From the NCBI GenBank assembly GCA_002409595.1, contig DHNQ01000029.1, positions 282,980 through 346,979 of the forward strand: a stretch of 64,000 nt of DNA, in the 5' to 3' direction. Made by a program: the position numbers and the translations under genes. The notes below the pieces were generated by a model. The model worked only from the letters and a program-made list of their open reading frames with translations. It did not search any database and had not been told where the DNA came from. Each line of letters starts with the position of its first letter. The stretch's first letter is position 1. Origin of the DNA: Dysgonomonas sp. UBA5412. Its GTDB lineage: Bacteria > Bacteroidota > Bacteroidia > Bacteroidales > Dysgonomonadaceae. Below are positions 33,730 to 41,876 of the stretch, one piece after another.

Positions 33730-34626
33730 ATGAAAATCGGATTTGTAGGATTAGGAAAAATGGGCGGTAAGATGGTAGAACGCCTTTTGAATTTCGGTCA
33801 TGAAGTAGTGGTTTATAATTTAACCCAAAAAGAAATAGATGAAGTTGCAGCAAAAGGAGCAATTCCATCTTCAAGCCTAGAAGACCTTGTCAGTAAGTTA
33901 GGAGACAGAAAGCTAGTATGGTTAATGGTGCCTGCAGGAAAACCAGTAGATGAGAACATTGCTACATTATTGACATTATTGAAGCCTAATGATATTATTG
34001 TTGATGGCGGAAACAGCTATTGGAGAGAAACTGTAGAGAGAGGAAAGAAGATCAAAGAAAAAGGCATCTATTACCTTGACTGCGGCACTAGCGGAGGAGT
34101 ATGGGGCTTACAAAATGGATATTGCCTTATGTATGGAGGAGAAAAAGAACCTTGCGACTTTGCCGAGCCAATTTTAAAAAGCTTAGCTCCTGAGAATGGA
34201 TATATACGTTGTGGCGAAAGCGGATCGGGACATATGGTCAAAATGGTACATAATGGTATCGAATATGGAATGATGCAAGCTTATGCCGAAGGTTTTGAAA
34301 TAATGAAAAATTCACCATACAATGTTGATCTAGAAAAGGTATCACGTGTCTGGATGCAAGGATCGGTAGTTCGTTCATGGTTGCTTGAACTTATAGGAAA
34401 CGCATTGGAAGGTAATGAGAACCTTGATGGCATAAAAGATTACGTTGCCGACAGCGGCGAAGGAAGATGGACTGTACAAACGGCTATGGACTTCGATGTT
34501 CCGGCACATGTTATTACAGCATCTTTGTTCACTCGTTTCGAATCAAGACAAGAATCCTCGTATGCAATGAAATTACTTGCTGCCATGAGAAATCAATTTG
34601 GCGGGCATGAAATCAAAAAAGGATAA
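33730..34626 (+). CDS. gnd: 6-phosphogluconate dehydrogenase, short (GndA/YqeC) type
   Basis: Oxidative decarboxylation of 6-phosphogluconate to ribulose 5-phosphate. At 298 residues it is the short form (about 300), not the 470-residue NADP enzyme. The Rossmann motif GLGKMG is at residues 7-12. The cofactor loop reads VVYNLTQKE (Asn30-Leu31-Thr32); the Arg that contacts the 2'-phosphate of NADP in long enzymes is absent, which fits NAD preference of the short family. GGNSYW and GTSGGVWG motifs bind substrate, and SGHMVKMVHNGIEYG carries the catalytic Lys. It is followed by zwf and pgl, so the whole oxidative branch is clustered. Confidence 0.93.
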   Translation: MKIGFVGLGKMGGKMVERLLNFGHEVVVYNLTQKEIDEVAAKGAIPSSSLEDLVSKLGDRKLVWLMVPAGKPVDENIATLLTLLKPNDIIVDGGNSYWRETVERGKKIKEKGIYYLDCGTSGGVWGLQNGYCLMYGGEKEPCDFAEPILKSLAPENGYIRCGESGSGHMVKMVHNGIEYGMMQAYAEGFEIMKNSPYNVDLEKVSRVWMQGSVVRSWLLELIGNALEGNENLDGIKDYVADSGEGRWTVQTAMDFDVPAHVITASLFTRFESRQESSYAMKLLAAMRNQFGGHEIKKG

Positions 34627-34635
34627 ATAAATCTG

Positions 34636-34674
34636 TACTTCGGCTTCTCTTAATAGGAAGCCGAAGTATTTATT
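34636..34674 (+). terminator. Hairpin between gnd and zwf
   Basis: TACTTCGGCTTC / GAAGCCGAAGTA, a perfect 12-bp stem with a 9-nt loop and a T-rich tail. It probably terminates gnd or reduces read-through into zwf-pgl. Confidence 0.75.
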
Positions 34675-34757
34675 GTTTGAGGAAGAAGATAATAGGATAT
34701 TACTTCATTTACTGAAAACAATTGTATTAATACATTCTGCTACTTAATAAGTAAAAG

Positions 34758-36293
34758 ATGAAACCAAGAATTATACAAAATCAGGCATTAATTATATTCG
34801 GAGCATCGGGCGATCTGACATACCGTAAACTGATTCCGGCTGTATTTGATCTATATAAACAAAATTCATTGCCTAAGAACTTTGCCGTCTTAGGTGTTGC
34901 AAGAAGTGCCTTCTCTGACGAATCATTTCGCGACAAGATGAAAGATGGTATCAAACAGTTTGCAACAGCTAAAGATGTGACTGAAGAAGAGTTAGATACT
35001 TTTAGTCAGAAGCTTCACTACTTATCAATAAAAACTGATGACAGTAAAGAATATATAAAACTCAAGGAACGTCTTGAATTCTTAGATAAAGAAAAAGGAA
35101 CTTCCGGCAATTATATATTTTATCTCTCTACTCCACCGTCTCTTTATCCTGTTGTGCCAAAATATTTAGCAGAACAAGGCTTAAATCATGAGAATGGAAC
35201 ATTCAGACGTATTATAATAGAAAAACCATTTGGTACAGACTTAAAGTCAGCAATAGAGCTGAACAAATCTTTAAGTGAAAACTATGATGAAGAGCAAATT
35301 TACCGTATCGACCATTATTTAGGAAAAGAAACGGTGCAAAATATGCTTGTAACACGTTTTGCAAATGGAATATATGAACCTCTATGGAATAGAAATTATA
35401 TACATCATGTAGAGATTACTGCAGCAGAAAGTATCGGGGTTGAAAACAGAGGCGGATATTATGACCATTCGGGGGCTTTGCGAGATATGGTACAAAATCA
35501 CTTGCTGCAATTAGTAGCTTTAGTTGCAATGGAGCCGCCGATGTCTATAGACTCAGTATCAATACGCAACGAGAAACTAAAAGTATTTCAGGCTTTGCGT
35601 CCAATGACGAATGACGATCTGTTCAAGAACGTAATACGTGGACAATATACAGCTGCAAATATAAAAGGCAAATATTCAAAAGGTTATAGAGAAGAAAAGG
35701 ACGTAGATCCTAATTCTCGTACTGAAACGTATGTTGCCATGAAACTTTTCATAGACAACTGGCGATGGGGTGGAGTCCCTTTTTATGTACGTACGGGGAA
35801 ACGTTTACCAACGCGAGTATCGGAAGTGGTAATACATTTCAGACCAGCACCACAACGTCTGTTTCCGGAAACTACCGACTTAAACAACGACGACAATCAA
35901 CTTGTTATCAGAATACAACCGGATGAGGGAATTTTACTTAAAACTAAGATGAAAGTTCCGGGAAGCGGGTATCAGGTAAAGACAGTGAATATGGATTTTC
36001 ACTACTCACAGCTACAAGATACTTATCTACCTGAAGCATACGAACGCTTACTGCTAGACTGCATGGTTGGAGATTCGACTCTCTACATTCGTGGCGATGC
36101 ATTAGAGGCAACATGGAAATTCGTACAACCTTTACTCGACTTCTGGGAGAAGAATGCAGACGCGCCTCTTCAAGGCTATCCTGCCGGATCATGGGGACCT
36201 GAAAACGCAGATGATCTGATCGAAGGGCAAAATCTAACGTGGAGGTATCCTTGCAAAAACTTATCGGATGATGGAATATATTGTGAATTATGA
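34758..36293 (+). CDS. zwf: Glucose-6-phosphate 1-dehydrogenase
   Basis: First enzyme of the oxidative pentose phosphate pathway, 511 residues. The coenzyme motif GASGDLTYRKL is at about 15-25 and the substrate motif RIDHYLGKE with catalytic His at 183-191; EKPFG lies just before. The last bases overlap the pgl start by 4 bp, so translation of the two is coupled. Cofactor choice cannot be stated from these motifs alone. Confidence 0.97.
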   Translation: MKPRIIQNQALIIFGASGDLTYRKLIPAVFDLYKQNSLPKNFAVLGVARSAFSDESFRDKMKDGIKQFATAKDVTEEELDTFSQKLHYLSIKTDDSKEYIKLKERLEFLDKEKGTSGNYIFYLSTPPSLYPVVPKYLAEQGLNHENGTFRRIIIEKPFGTDLKSAIELNKSLSENYDEEQIYRIDHYLGKETVQNMLVTRFANGIYEPLWNRNYIHHVEITAAESIGVENRGGYYDHSGALRDMVQNHLLQLVALVAMEPPMSIDSVSIRNEKLKVFQALRPMTNDDLFKNVIRGQYTAANIKGKYSKGYREEKDVDPNSRTETYVAMKLFIDNWRWGGVPFYVRTGKRLPTRVSEVVIHFRPAPQRLFPETTDLNNDDNQLVIRIQPDEGILLKTKMKVPGSGYQVKTVNMDFHYSQLQDTYLPEAYERLLLDCMVGDSTLYIRGDALEATWKFVQPLLDFWEKNADAPLQGYPAGSWGPENADDLIEGQNLTWRYPCKNLSDDGIYCEL

Positions 36294-37015
36294 TAAAAGA
36301 AGAAATTAAAGTTTACGAAGATCCTAATGCTTTAAGCCAAGGATTCACAGAGTTTATCATCAGATTGCTTGATGTATATCCTCACATCAACCTAGCTCTT
36401 TCGGGCGGAACTACGCCAAAAGTCATATTTGACTATTGGGCAGAAAATTGCAAAGAGTCTATTGACTGGAATCGTATTTCTTTCTTTTGGGGAGATGAAC
36501 GTTGCGTACCACCTGAGAATGTGATGAACAATTACGGGATGACCAAAGACCATTTGTTTGATAAAGTCCCGAACATTCCCAATAATAACATTTACCGTAT
36601 ACATGGAGAAAATGAACCTGAAGAGGAAGCATTATGGTATGGTACTGTACTCAAAAACAAGCTGATGCGCAAGCAAGACATACCTAGTTTTGAGGTTGTG
36701 ATGCTAGGATTGGGAGACGATGGTCATACTGTCTCTATTTTCCCTAATCAGATAAATCTATGGGATAGTAAAGATACATGTGTCATTGCTGAACATCCTG
36801 AAACAGGAATGCAACGAGTTAGTATCAGCGGACGTGTGGTAAACAATGCGCAATATGCCGTATTCTTGGCAACAGGTAAAAACAAAGCCGAAAAGGTAAG
36901 GGATATTATAAAAAATAGAAAAGAGTTTCTGAACTTGTATCCGGCAGCCAAAGTCAATCCGAAAAAAGGGTATTTATATTGGTTTTTGGATGCAGAGGCT
37001 GCAAGCTTATTGTAG
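36290..37015 (+). CDS. pgl: 6-phosphogluconolactonase (DevB/SOL type)
   Basis: Hydrolyses 6-phosphogluconolactone between the Zwf and Gnd steps. The 241 residues contain the isomerase-like SGGTTPK loop (about 38-44), WGDERCVPP (about 67-75) and GLGDDGHTVSIFP (about 141-153), with the catalytic His in the last. It starts within the zwf stop (ATGA overlap) and ends just before a terminator shared with the convergent GH3-like gene. Confidence 0.96.
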   Translation: MIKEEIKVYEDPNALSQGFTEFIIRLLDVYPHINLALSGGTTPKVIFDYWAENCKESIDWNRISFFWGDERCVPPENVMNNYGMTKDHLFDKVPNIPNNNIYRIHGENEPEEEALWYGTVLKNKLMRKQDIPSFEVVMLGLGDDGHTVSIFPNQINLWDSKDTCVIAEHPETGMQRVSISGRVVNNAQYAVFLATGKNKAEKVRDIIKNRKEFLNLYPAAKVNPKKGYLYWFLDAEAASLL

Positions 37016-37040
37016 ACTCTTAAAGGTTTTATAACATATA

Positions 37041-37072
37041 AAAAGGATAGACTTTTCAGCCTATCCTTTTTT
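37041..37072. terminator. Bidirectional terminator between pgl and the GH3-like gene
   Basis: AAAAGGATAG / CTATCCTTTT (10 bp), loop of 10 nt, with T runs readable in both directions. Confidence 0.85.
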
Positions 37073-38581
37073 ATTATTTTGATCCATAAAAGCTAATAGC
37101 CGGTCTACATAATTTCTATTATTCGCCAATCGAGGCACTTTATTTTGCCCACCAAGTTTACCTATTGATTTAAGCCACTCGTTGAATGTACCTTGTGGTA
37201 GACTTCGAACAATAGGTTGTCCTAATGACAGATTATAAGAACGTTTAGCTTCGTAGTCTGAATTTACTTTTTTCAGATTATCATCCAAAGAACGAGTAAA
37301 TCTATCTAGGTTCTTAGGTTCAACAGAAAATTCGATAAGCCACTCATGTGCTCCGGTATTATTATCTCCAAAATAGACGGGTGCAGCAGTATATTCACTC
37401 ACCTGAGCTTCGGTTTCTTTGCACGCTTCAGACAAAGCCTTTTCGGCATTATCAATAATCAACTCTTCGCCGAAAGCATTGATAAAACTCTTGGTACGTC
37501 CGGTAATTCGAAACAGATATGGAGAGGTTGAAGTAAATTCGACAGTATCGCCAATCATATAACGCCAAAGCCCGCCATTAGTAGAAATTACTATTGCATA
37601 ATTCTGACCAACTTGAACTTCGTCTAAAGTAAGCGTTCTCGGATTTTCACTATCCCATTCACTCATCGGTATAAATTCGTAATAAATACCACTATCCAAC
37701 ATGAGTAACAGATCTTTCGATTTTTCCGAAAACTGAACACCAAAAAAACCTTCCGAAGCATTGTACGTCTCCCAATAATACATATCAGGCTTTTGTATCA
37801 GTTTCTTATATTGTTCTTCGAAGGGTGTGAAACTAACTCCTCCATGAAAAAACACTTCAAGGTTAGGCCATATATCGGTCAACGCCTTGCCGGTATCGTG
37901 AGTTATCTTTTTCAACAAGACTAATAGCCAAGATGGAACACCCATAAAAGCTCTCACGTCATTTTTTACAGCATAATCTGTCAAAGCTTGCAATTTAACT
38001 TCCCAATCAGGCTCTAAGGATATATTTTCGGGCGTGCGGCTTCTTTTTGCCCAGAAATAAAGATTCTTGATCAATATTGCAGATATATCGCCGGTAAAGG
38101 CTCCATCTCCAATGTTATTAATTTGTTTACTTCCACCTAACACTAAAGTTTTCCCAAAAAAGAATTTTGCTCTATCGTTAGCCTGTCCATATATGGCAAG
38201 CATTTGTTCACCACATTTATAGTGTCCCTTAGTGAGAGATTCTTCTGTAACCGGAATATATTTACTCTTGTCTTCGGTAGTACCGGATGACATGGCAAAC
38301 CATTTTACAGGCTTATCCCATAACACATTTTGCTCTTTGTCAACCAATATTTTATCCAAATAAGGACGAAGATCTTCATAATGATGAATGGGTACATTAG
38401 AACGAAAATCGTCTTTGTTGCTGATAGAAGAAAAGTTATACTTTTGCCCTATCAAGGTATGCTGCCCATGCTGAAGCAGATAGTCCAAGACTTTCTCTTG
38501 TGTGTCTATCGGTTTGTGAATGAATTTGTCGACCTCTTTGAATTTGAAGTCGAGATATTTGTGAGCGATTTTAACAATCAT
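37061..38581 (-). CDS. GH3-family adenylate-forming protein
   Basis: 506 residues related to plant GH3 acyl-acid amido synthetases and the wider acyl-adenylate superfamily. Visible motifs: the P-loop-like SSGTTEDKSKYIPVT (about 97-111), the YNASEGFFGVQ nucleotide-binding segment (A8-like YxxSE) and the hinge/C-terminal FGEELIIDNAEKAL. Plant enzymes conjugate amino acids to auxin or jasmonate; bacterial members are common in Bacteroidota, but their acyl and acceptor substrates are unknown. It overlaps the upstream Crp/Fnr-type gene by 4 bp, so the regulator and enzyme are one operon. Confidence 0.9.
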   Translation of the reverse strand: MIVKIAHKYLDFKFKEVDKFIHKPIDTQEKVLDYLLQHGQHTLIGQKYNFSSISNKDDFRSNVPIHHYEDLRPYLDKILVDKEQNVLWDKPVKWFAMSSGTTEDKSKYIPVTEESLTKGHYKCGEQMLAIYGQANDRAKFFFGKTLVLGGSKQINNIGDGAFTGDISAILIKNLYFWAKRSRTPENISLEPDWEVKLQALTDYAVKNDVRAFMGVPSWLLVLLKKITHDTGKALTDIWPNLEVFFHGGVSFTPFEEQYKKLIQKPDMYYWETYNASEGFFGVQFSEKSKDLLLMLDSGIYYEFIPMSEWDSENPRTLTLDEVQVGQNYAIVISTNGGLWRYMIGDTVEFTSTSPYLFRITGRTKSFINAFGEELIIDNAEKALSEACKETEAQVSEYTAAPVYFGDNNTGAHEWLIEFSVEPKNLDRFTRSLDDNLKKVNSDYEAKRSYNLSLGQPIVRSLPQGTFNEWLKSIGKLGGQNKVPRLANNRNYVDRLLAFMDQNNKKG

Positions 38582-39279
38582 CCTATTTTGCTTATTTTCC
38601 GCAATTTCTCTTCATCAATAATCTTTATCTTGCGCCCATCCAGAGTTATTATGTGCTCATCAACAAATGTTGATAAAGTCCTGATAGCATTTGAAGTAGT
38701 CATATTAGATAGATTTGCCAGATCTTCTCTTGATAAATAGATACTTATAGTCGCACCATCTTCTTCCAATCCATAGTTTTCGATAAGGAATATTAATGAT
38801 TCGGCCAATCGTCCACGAATGTGTTTTTGGGTCAGATTTACAACTCTTTCGTCGGCAATACCCAGATCGATAGATAACTCGCGAACGAAAAACATTCCGA
38901 GTTTAGAATTCTCCATAACAATTCCTTCTATAATAATCATGGGTATAAAGCAAATCGTAGAGGCTTCAAAGGCTGAAGCGGCAGTGACATAAGGTTGTTT
39001 TGCAAAAAAAGCGCGGTATCCGAAATATTGAGTAGGTCTTATCATCCTTATTATCTGGCTTCTGCCCCCTACTCCATCTTTGTATATCTTTACTTTACCT
39101 TTACACAGACACATCAGATCGAGCGGAATTTCTTCCTCTTGATAAATAATTTCATTTTTCTTATAATCAAGAATCTTAGCATTTGCAGAGATCAAATCTC
39201 GCTCTTTGCTATTTAATAAATCCCAAATCTCAGGAATACACTCCGATATGCTTATAACACTACTGCTATCTACTACCAT
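38578..39279 (-). CDS. Crp/Fnr-family transcriptional regulator
   Basis: 233 residues: an N-terminal cyclic-nucleotide-binding-like beta barrel (about 20-130), a dimerisation helix (about 130-160) and a C-terminal winged helix (about 165-230) with the HTH LSREDLANLSNMTTSNAIRT. The cAMP-contacting Arg/Ser set of E. coli CRP and the N-terminal cysteine cluster of Fnr are not evident, so the ligand is unknown. It overlaps the GH3-like gene by 4 bp, and its promoter is flanked by a perfect inverted repeat, which suggests autoregulation. Confidence 0.9.
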   Translation of the reverse strand: MVVDSSSVISISECIPEIWDLLNSKERDLISANAKILDYKKNEIIYQEEEIPLDLMCLCKGKVKIYKDGVGGRSQIIRMIRPTQYFGYRAFFAKQPYVTAASAFEASTICFIPMIIIEGIVMENSKLGMFFVRELSIDLGIADERVVNLTQKHIRGRLAESLIFLIENYGLEEDGATISIYLSREDLANLSNMTTSNAIRTLSTFVDEHIITLDGRKIKIIDEEKLRKISKIG

Positions 39280-39318
39280 AAAGAGAAGTTTGATAATATT
39301 AAATCAGGTTTCGTTGTC

Positions 39319-39353
39319 TATCTAAAAAAACAAAGTTAATATTTTTTTAGATA
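39319..39353 (-). promoter_or_regulatory. -7 box of the Crp/Fnr gene bracketed by a 12-bp inverted repeat
   Basis: TATCTAAAAAAA (39319-39330) and TTTTTTTAGATA (39342-39353) are perfect inverted copies flanking TAACTTTG on the minus strand (CAAAGTTA, 39331-39338). The box is 51 nt before the ATG. Confidence 0.6.
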
Positions 39354-39432
39354 AAACATGTTGCAGAACATATTTTTAACTCACTAAGCCTCATTTTAAT
39401 AAAAACACAAACAAGATTAATCAACATTTCTC

Positions 39433-39463
39433 TTTGAATATTACAATAATAAGACTATTTTTG
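39433..39463 (+). promoter_or_regulatory. Promoter of tig
   Basis: TTTG (39433-39436), 19-bp spacer, TATTTTTG (39456-39463), 84 nt before the ATG. Confidence 0.8.
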
Positions 39464-39547
39464 CACCACTAAAAAAGAGAAGTTTTTATTACAATCTTCT
39501 TTATTTACAAGTGGATAAATTATAATAATTAAAATAAATCCGTTAAG

Positions 39548-40933
39548 ATGAACGTATCTCTAACTAATGTTGATAGTGTAAATGCTATTCTTCAAATCAA
39601 TGTTACTAAGGCAGACTATCAAGAAAAACTTGACAATGCGTTAAAAACTTTCCGTAAGAAAGCTAATATACCGGGATTCCGTCCGGGAACTGTGCCGGTA
39701 GGTATGGTTAAGAAGATGTATGGAAAATCTATATTAGCCGAAGAAATAAACAAACTGGTAGGTGAAAGCTTATACAACTACATTCAAGAAAACAACTTGA
39801 ATGTTCTTGGAGAACCTCTCCCTAACGAAGAGAAGCAACAAGCTATTGATTTTGCAACAGAAGGAGACTACGATTTCTATTTCGATTTAGCGCTCGCTCC
39901 TGAAATCAAGTTGTCTCTAACAAAAAAAGACAAAATAAAATATTACAAAATAGACGTAGATCAAGAGCTTATCGACAAGCAAATTGAATCATACAAAGCC
40001 AATTATGGCAAATACGAAAAGATAGAAGAAGGCGCAAAAGAAACAGATCTTATCAGAGGTATTATTACTGAACTTGAAAATGGAACAGTAAAAGAAGGCG
40101 GAATCAACGTAGAAGCCGGAGTAGTAATGCCATCTTACATAAAAGATAAAGAAGAACAAGCCAAATTTATAGATTCTAAAGCCGGACAAACTGTGGTATT
40201 CAATCCGGGTAAGGCTTACGAAGGAAATGAAGCTGAAATATCTTCTTTATTACATATCGAAAAAGATGCAGTAGAAACAATTGCAGCCGAATTTAGTTTC
40301 GAAATTACAGAAATAACACGTTACAAAGAAGCTGAACTTGACCAAGATTTATTTGATAAAGTTTTTGGAGCAGGTAATGTTAAAGACGTAGCAGAATTTA
40401 CAGAAAAAGTAAAAGAAACGATACAAGACCAATTTGCACCGGATAGCGATTACAAATTCTTGTTGGATGCAAAAGAATTGCTTGAAAAGAAAATCGGAGA
40501 CCTTCAGTTCCCTGATGCTTTCCTAAAAAGATGGTTACTTACTTCAGGACAAGAAAGAACCGCAGAATCTATTGAAGAAGATTATCCAAAAATCATAGCT
40601 GATCTAAAATTCCATCTCATCAAGGAACAAATAGCTAAAGACAAAGATCTTAAGATAGAAAATGAAGATATGAAGACCATAGCAATGCAAGCAGCAAGAG
40701 CTCAATTTGCACAATATGGTATGATGAATCTTCCTGACGAAATGGTTGAGAATTACGCAAACGACATGTTGAAAAACAAAGATAATGCGCGCAATCTATT
40801 AGACAGAGCAATGGAAAACAAAATCATCGACTCTTTGAAAGGAACTTTAGGCATTGAAGAAAAAACTATTTCTCTCGATGAATTCCGTAAATTCTTTGAG
40901 AAAGAAGAAGACAATCAAGAGAAAGAAGCTTAA
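39548..40933 (+). CDS. tig: Trigger factor
   Basis: Ribosome-associated chaperone, 461 residues. The ribosome-binding signature lies in the N-terminal domain (FRKKANIPGFRPGTVPVGMVKKMYGKSI, about 35-62, given by position), then a divergent FKBP-like middle domain (about 155-245) and the helical C-terminal chaperone domain. The PPIase region is weakly conserved, as is usual in Bacteroidota. It precedes clpP-clpX, the common order tig-clpP-clpX, but two hairpins lie between tig and clpP. Confidence 0.95.
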   Translation: MNVSLTNVDSVNAILQINVTKADYQEKLDNALKTFRKKANIPGFRPGTVPVGMVKKMYGKSILAEEINKLVGESLYNYIQENNLNVLGEPLPNEEKQQAIDFATEGDYDFYFDLALAPEIKLSLTKKDKIKYYKIDVDQELIDKQIESYKANYGKYEKIEEGAKETDLIRGIITELENGTVKEGGINVEAGVVMPSYIKDKEEQAKFIDSKAGQTVVFNPGKAYEGNEAEISSLLHIEKDAVETIAAEFSFEITEITRYKEAELDQDLFDKVFGAGNVKDVAEFTEKVKETIQDQFAPDSDYKFLLDAKELLEKKIGDLQFPDAFLKRWLLTSGQERTAESIEEDYPKIIADLKFHLIKEQIAKDKDLKIENEDMKTIAMQAARAQFAQYGMMNLPDEMVENYANDMLKNKDNARNLLDRAMENKIIDSLKGTLGIEEKTISLDEFRKFFEKEEDNQEKEA

Positions 40934-40953
40934 CAAGCTATATATAAAACACT

Positions 40954-40990
40954 TAAACGGGCAGGAAAAACAAATTTTCTTGCCCGTTTA
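40954..40990 (+). terminator. Terminator of tig
   Basis: TAAACGGGCAGGAAAA / TTTTCTTGCCCGTTTA, 16 bp with one G-T pair and a 5-nt loop; the T tail is weak. Confidence 0.8.
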
Positions 40991-41048
40991 CTTTGTTAAA
41001 AGCAGGAAAAACACCTCTTATTATTTCAACTATTCAATTTTTTATTTA

Positions 41049-41056
41049 TAACTTTG
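41049..41056 (+). promoter_or_regulatory. -7-like box upstream of clpP
   Basis: TAACTTTG, 116 nt before the clpP ATG, immediately followed by the hairpin at 41065-41094; no clear -33 box. Confidence 0.45.
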
Positions 41057-41064
41057 TTTAGTTG

Positions 41065-41094
41065 AAAAAGGGCTTATTTCGTAGCCTTTTTTTT
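41065..41094 (+). terminator. Hairpin with T run between tig and clpP
   Basis: AAAAAGGGCT / AGCCTTTTTTT with an 8-nt loop and eight T residues. It may be a second tig terminator or an attenuator at the very start of a clpP transcript. Confidence 0.75.
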
Positions 41095-41172
41095 ATGCCG
41101 ATTTAAGTGGCATGATAATTGTTTATAAAAACAATGATATTTGATTAATCACTTTTTAGAAAAGTAAACATT

Positions 41173-41841
41173 ATGAACAATGATTTTAAGAAATATGCTA
41201 CCAAGCATTTAGGCATGAATGGACTTGCCCTAGATAAATATGTAGATATAACAAGCAGCTATATATCACCAACTATCATAGAAGAGCGTCAGCTAAATGT
41301 AGCTCAAATGGACGTTTTCTCTCGTCTGATGATGGATAGAATTATATTCTTGGGAACTCAGATAGATGATTATACAGCAAACGTCATCCAAGCTCAATTA
41401 CTATATCTGGATTCTGCTGACTCGGGTAAGGATATATCTATATACATAAACTCTCCCGGAGGATCTGTATATGCAGGTTATGGAATCTATGATACAATGC
41501 AATTTATAAACAGTAATGTATCTACTATCTGTACCGGAATAGCAGCATCAATGGCAGCAGTTTTACTTGTAGCCGGAGAAAAGGGAAAACGTTTTGCCTT
41601 GAAACATTCGCGTGTAATGATACATCAACCTCTTGGTGGTGCACAAGGACAAGCTTCTGATATTGAGATCACAGCACGAGAAATAGGAAAAGTAAAGAAA
41701 GAACTTTACACCATCATATCCGATCACTCAGGACAACCATTCGACAAGGTGGCTCACGACTCTGATCGTGACTACTGGATGAATTCTACCGAAGCCAAAG
41801 ACTATGGAATGGTAGACGATGTGTTGGCAAGAAATAAATAA
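41173..41841 (+). CDS. clpP: ATP-dependent Clp protease proteolytic subunit
   Basis: Serine protease that forms the tetradecameric ClpP barrel working with ClpX. The 222 residues contain the oxyanion region NSPGGSV (93-99), catalytic Ser126 in GIAASMAAV, His151 in MIHQPLGG and the Asp near 202 in AHDSDRDYW. clpX starts 35 bp downstream in the same direction, consistent with a clpPX operon. Confidence 0.98.
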   Translation: MNNDFKKYATKHLGMNGLALDKYVDITSSYISPTIIEERQLNVAQMDVFSRLMMDRIIFLGTQIDDYTANVIQAQLLYLDSADSGKDISIYINSPGGSVYAGYGIYDTMQFINSNVSTICTGIAASMAAVLLVAGEKGKRFALKHSRVMIHQPLGGAQGQASDIEITAREIGKVKKELYTIISDHSGQPFDKVAHDSDRDYWMNSTEAKDYGMVDDVLARNK

Positions 41842-41876
41842 ATACAAAAAACAGATTTGCTGATATAAAAAATTAA

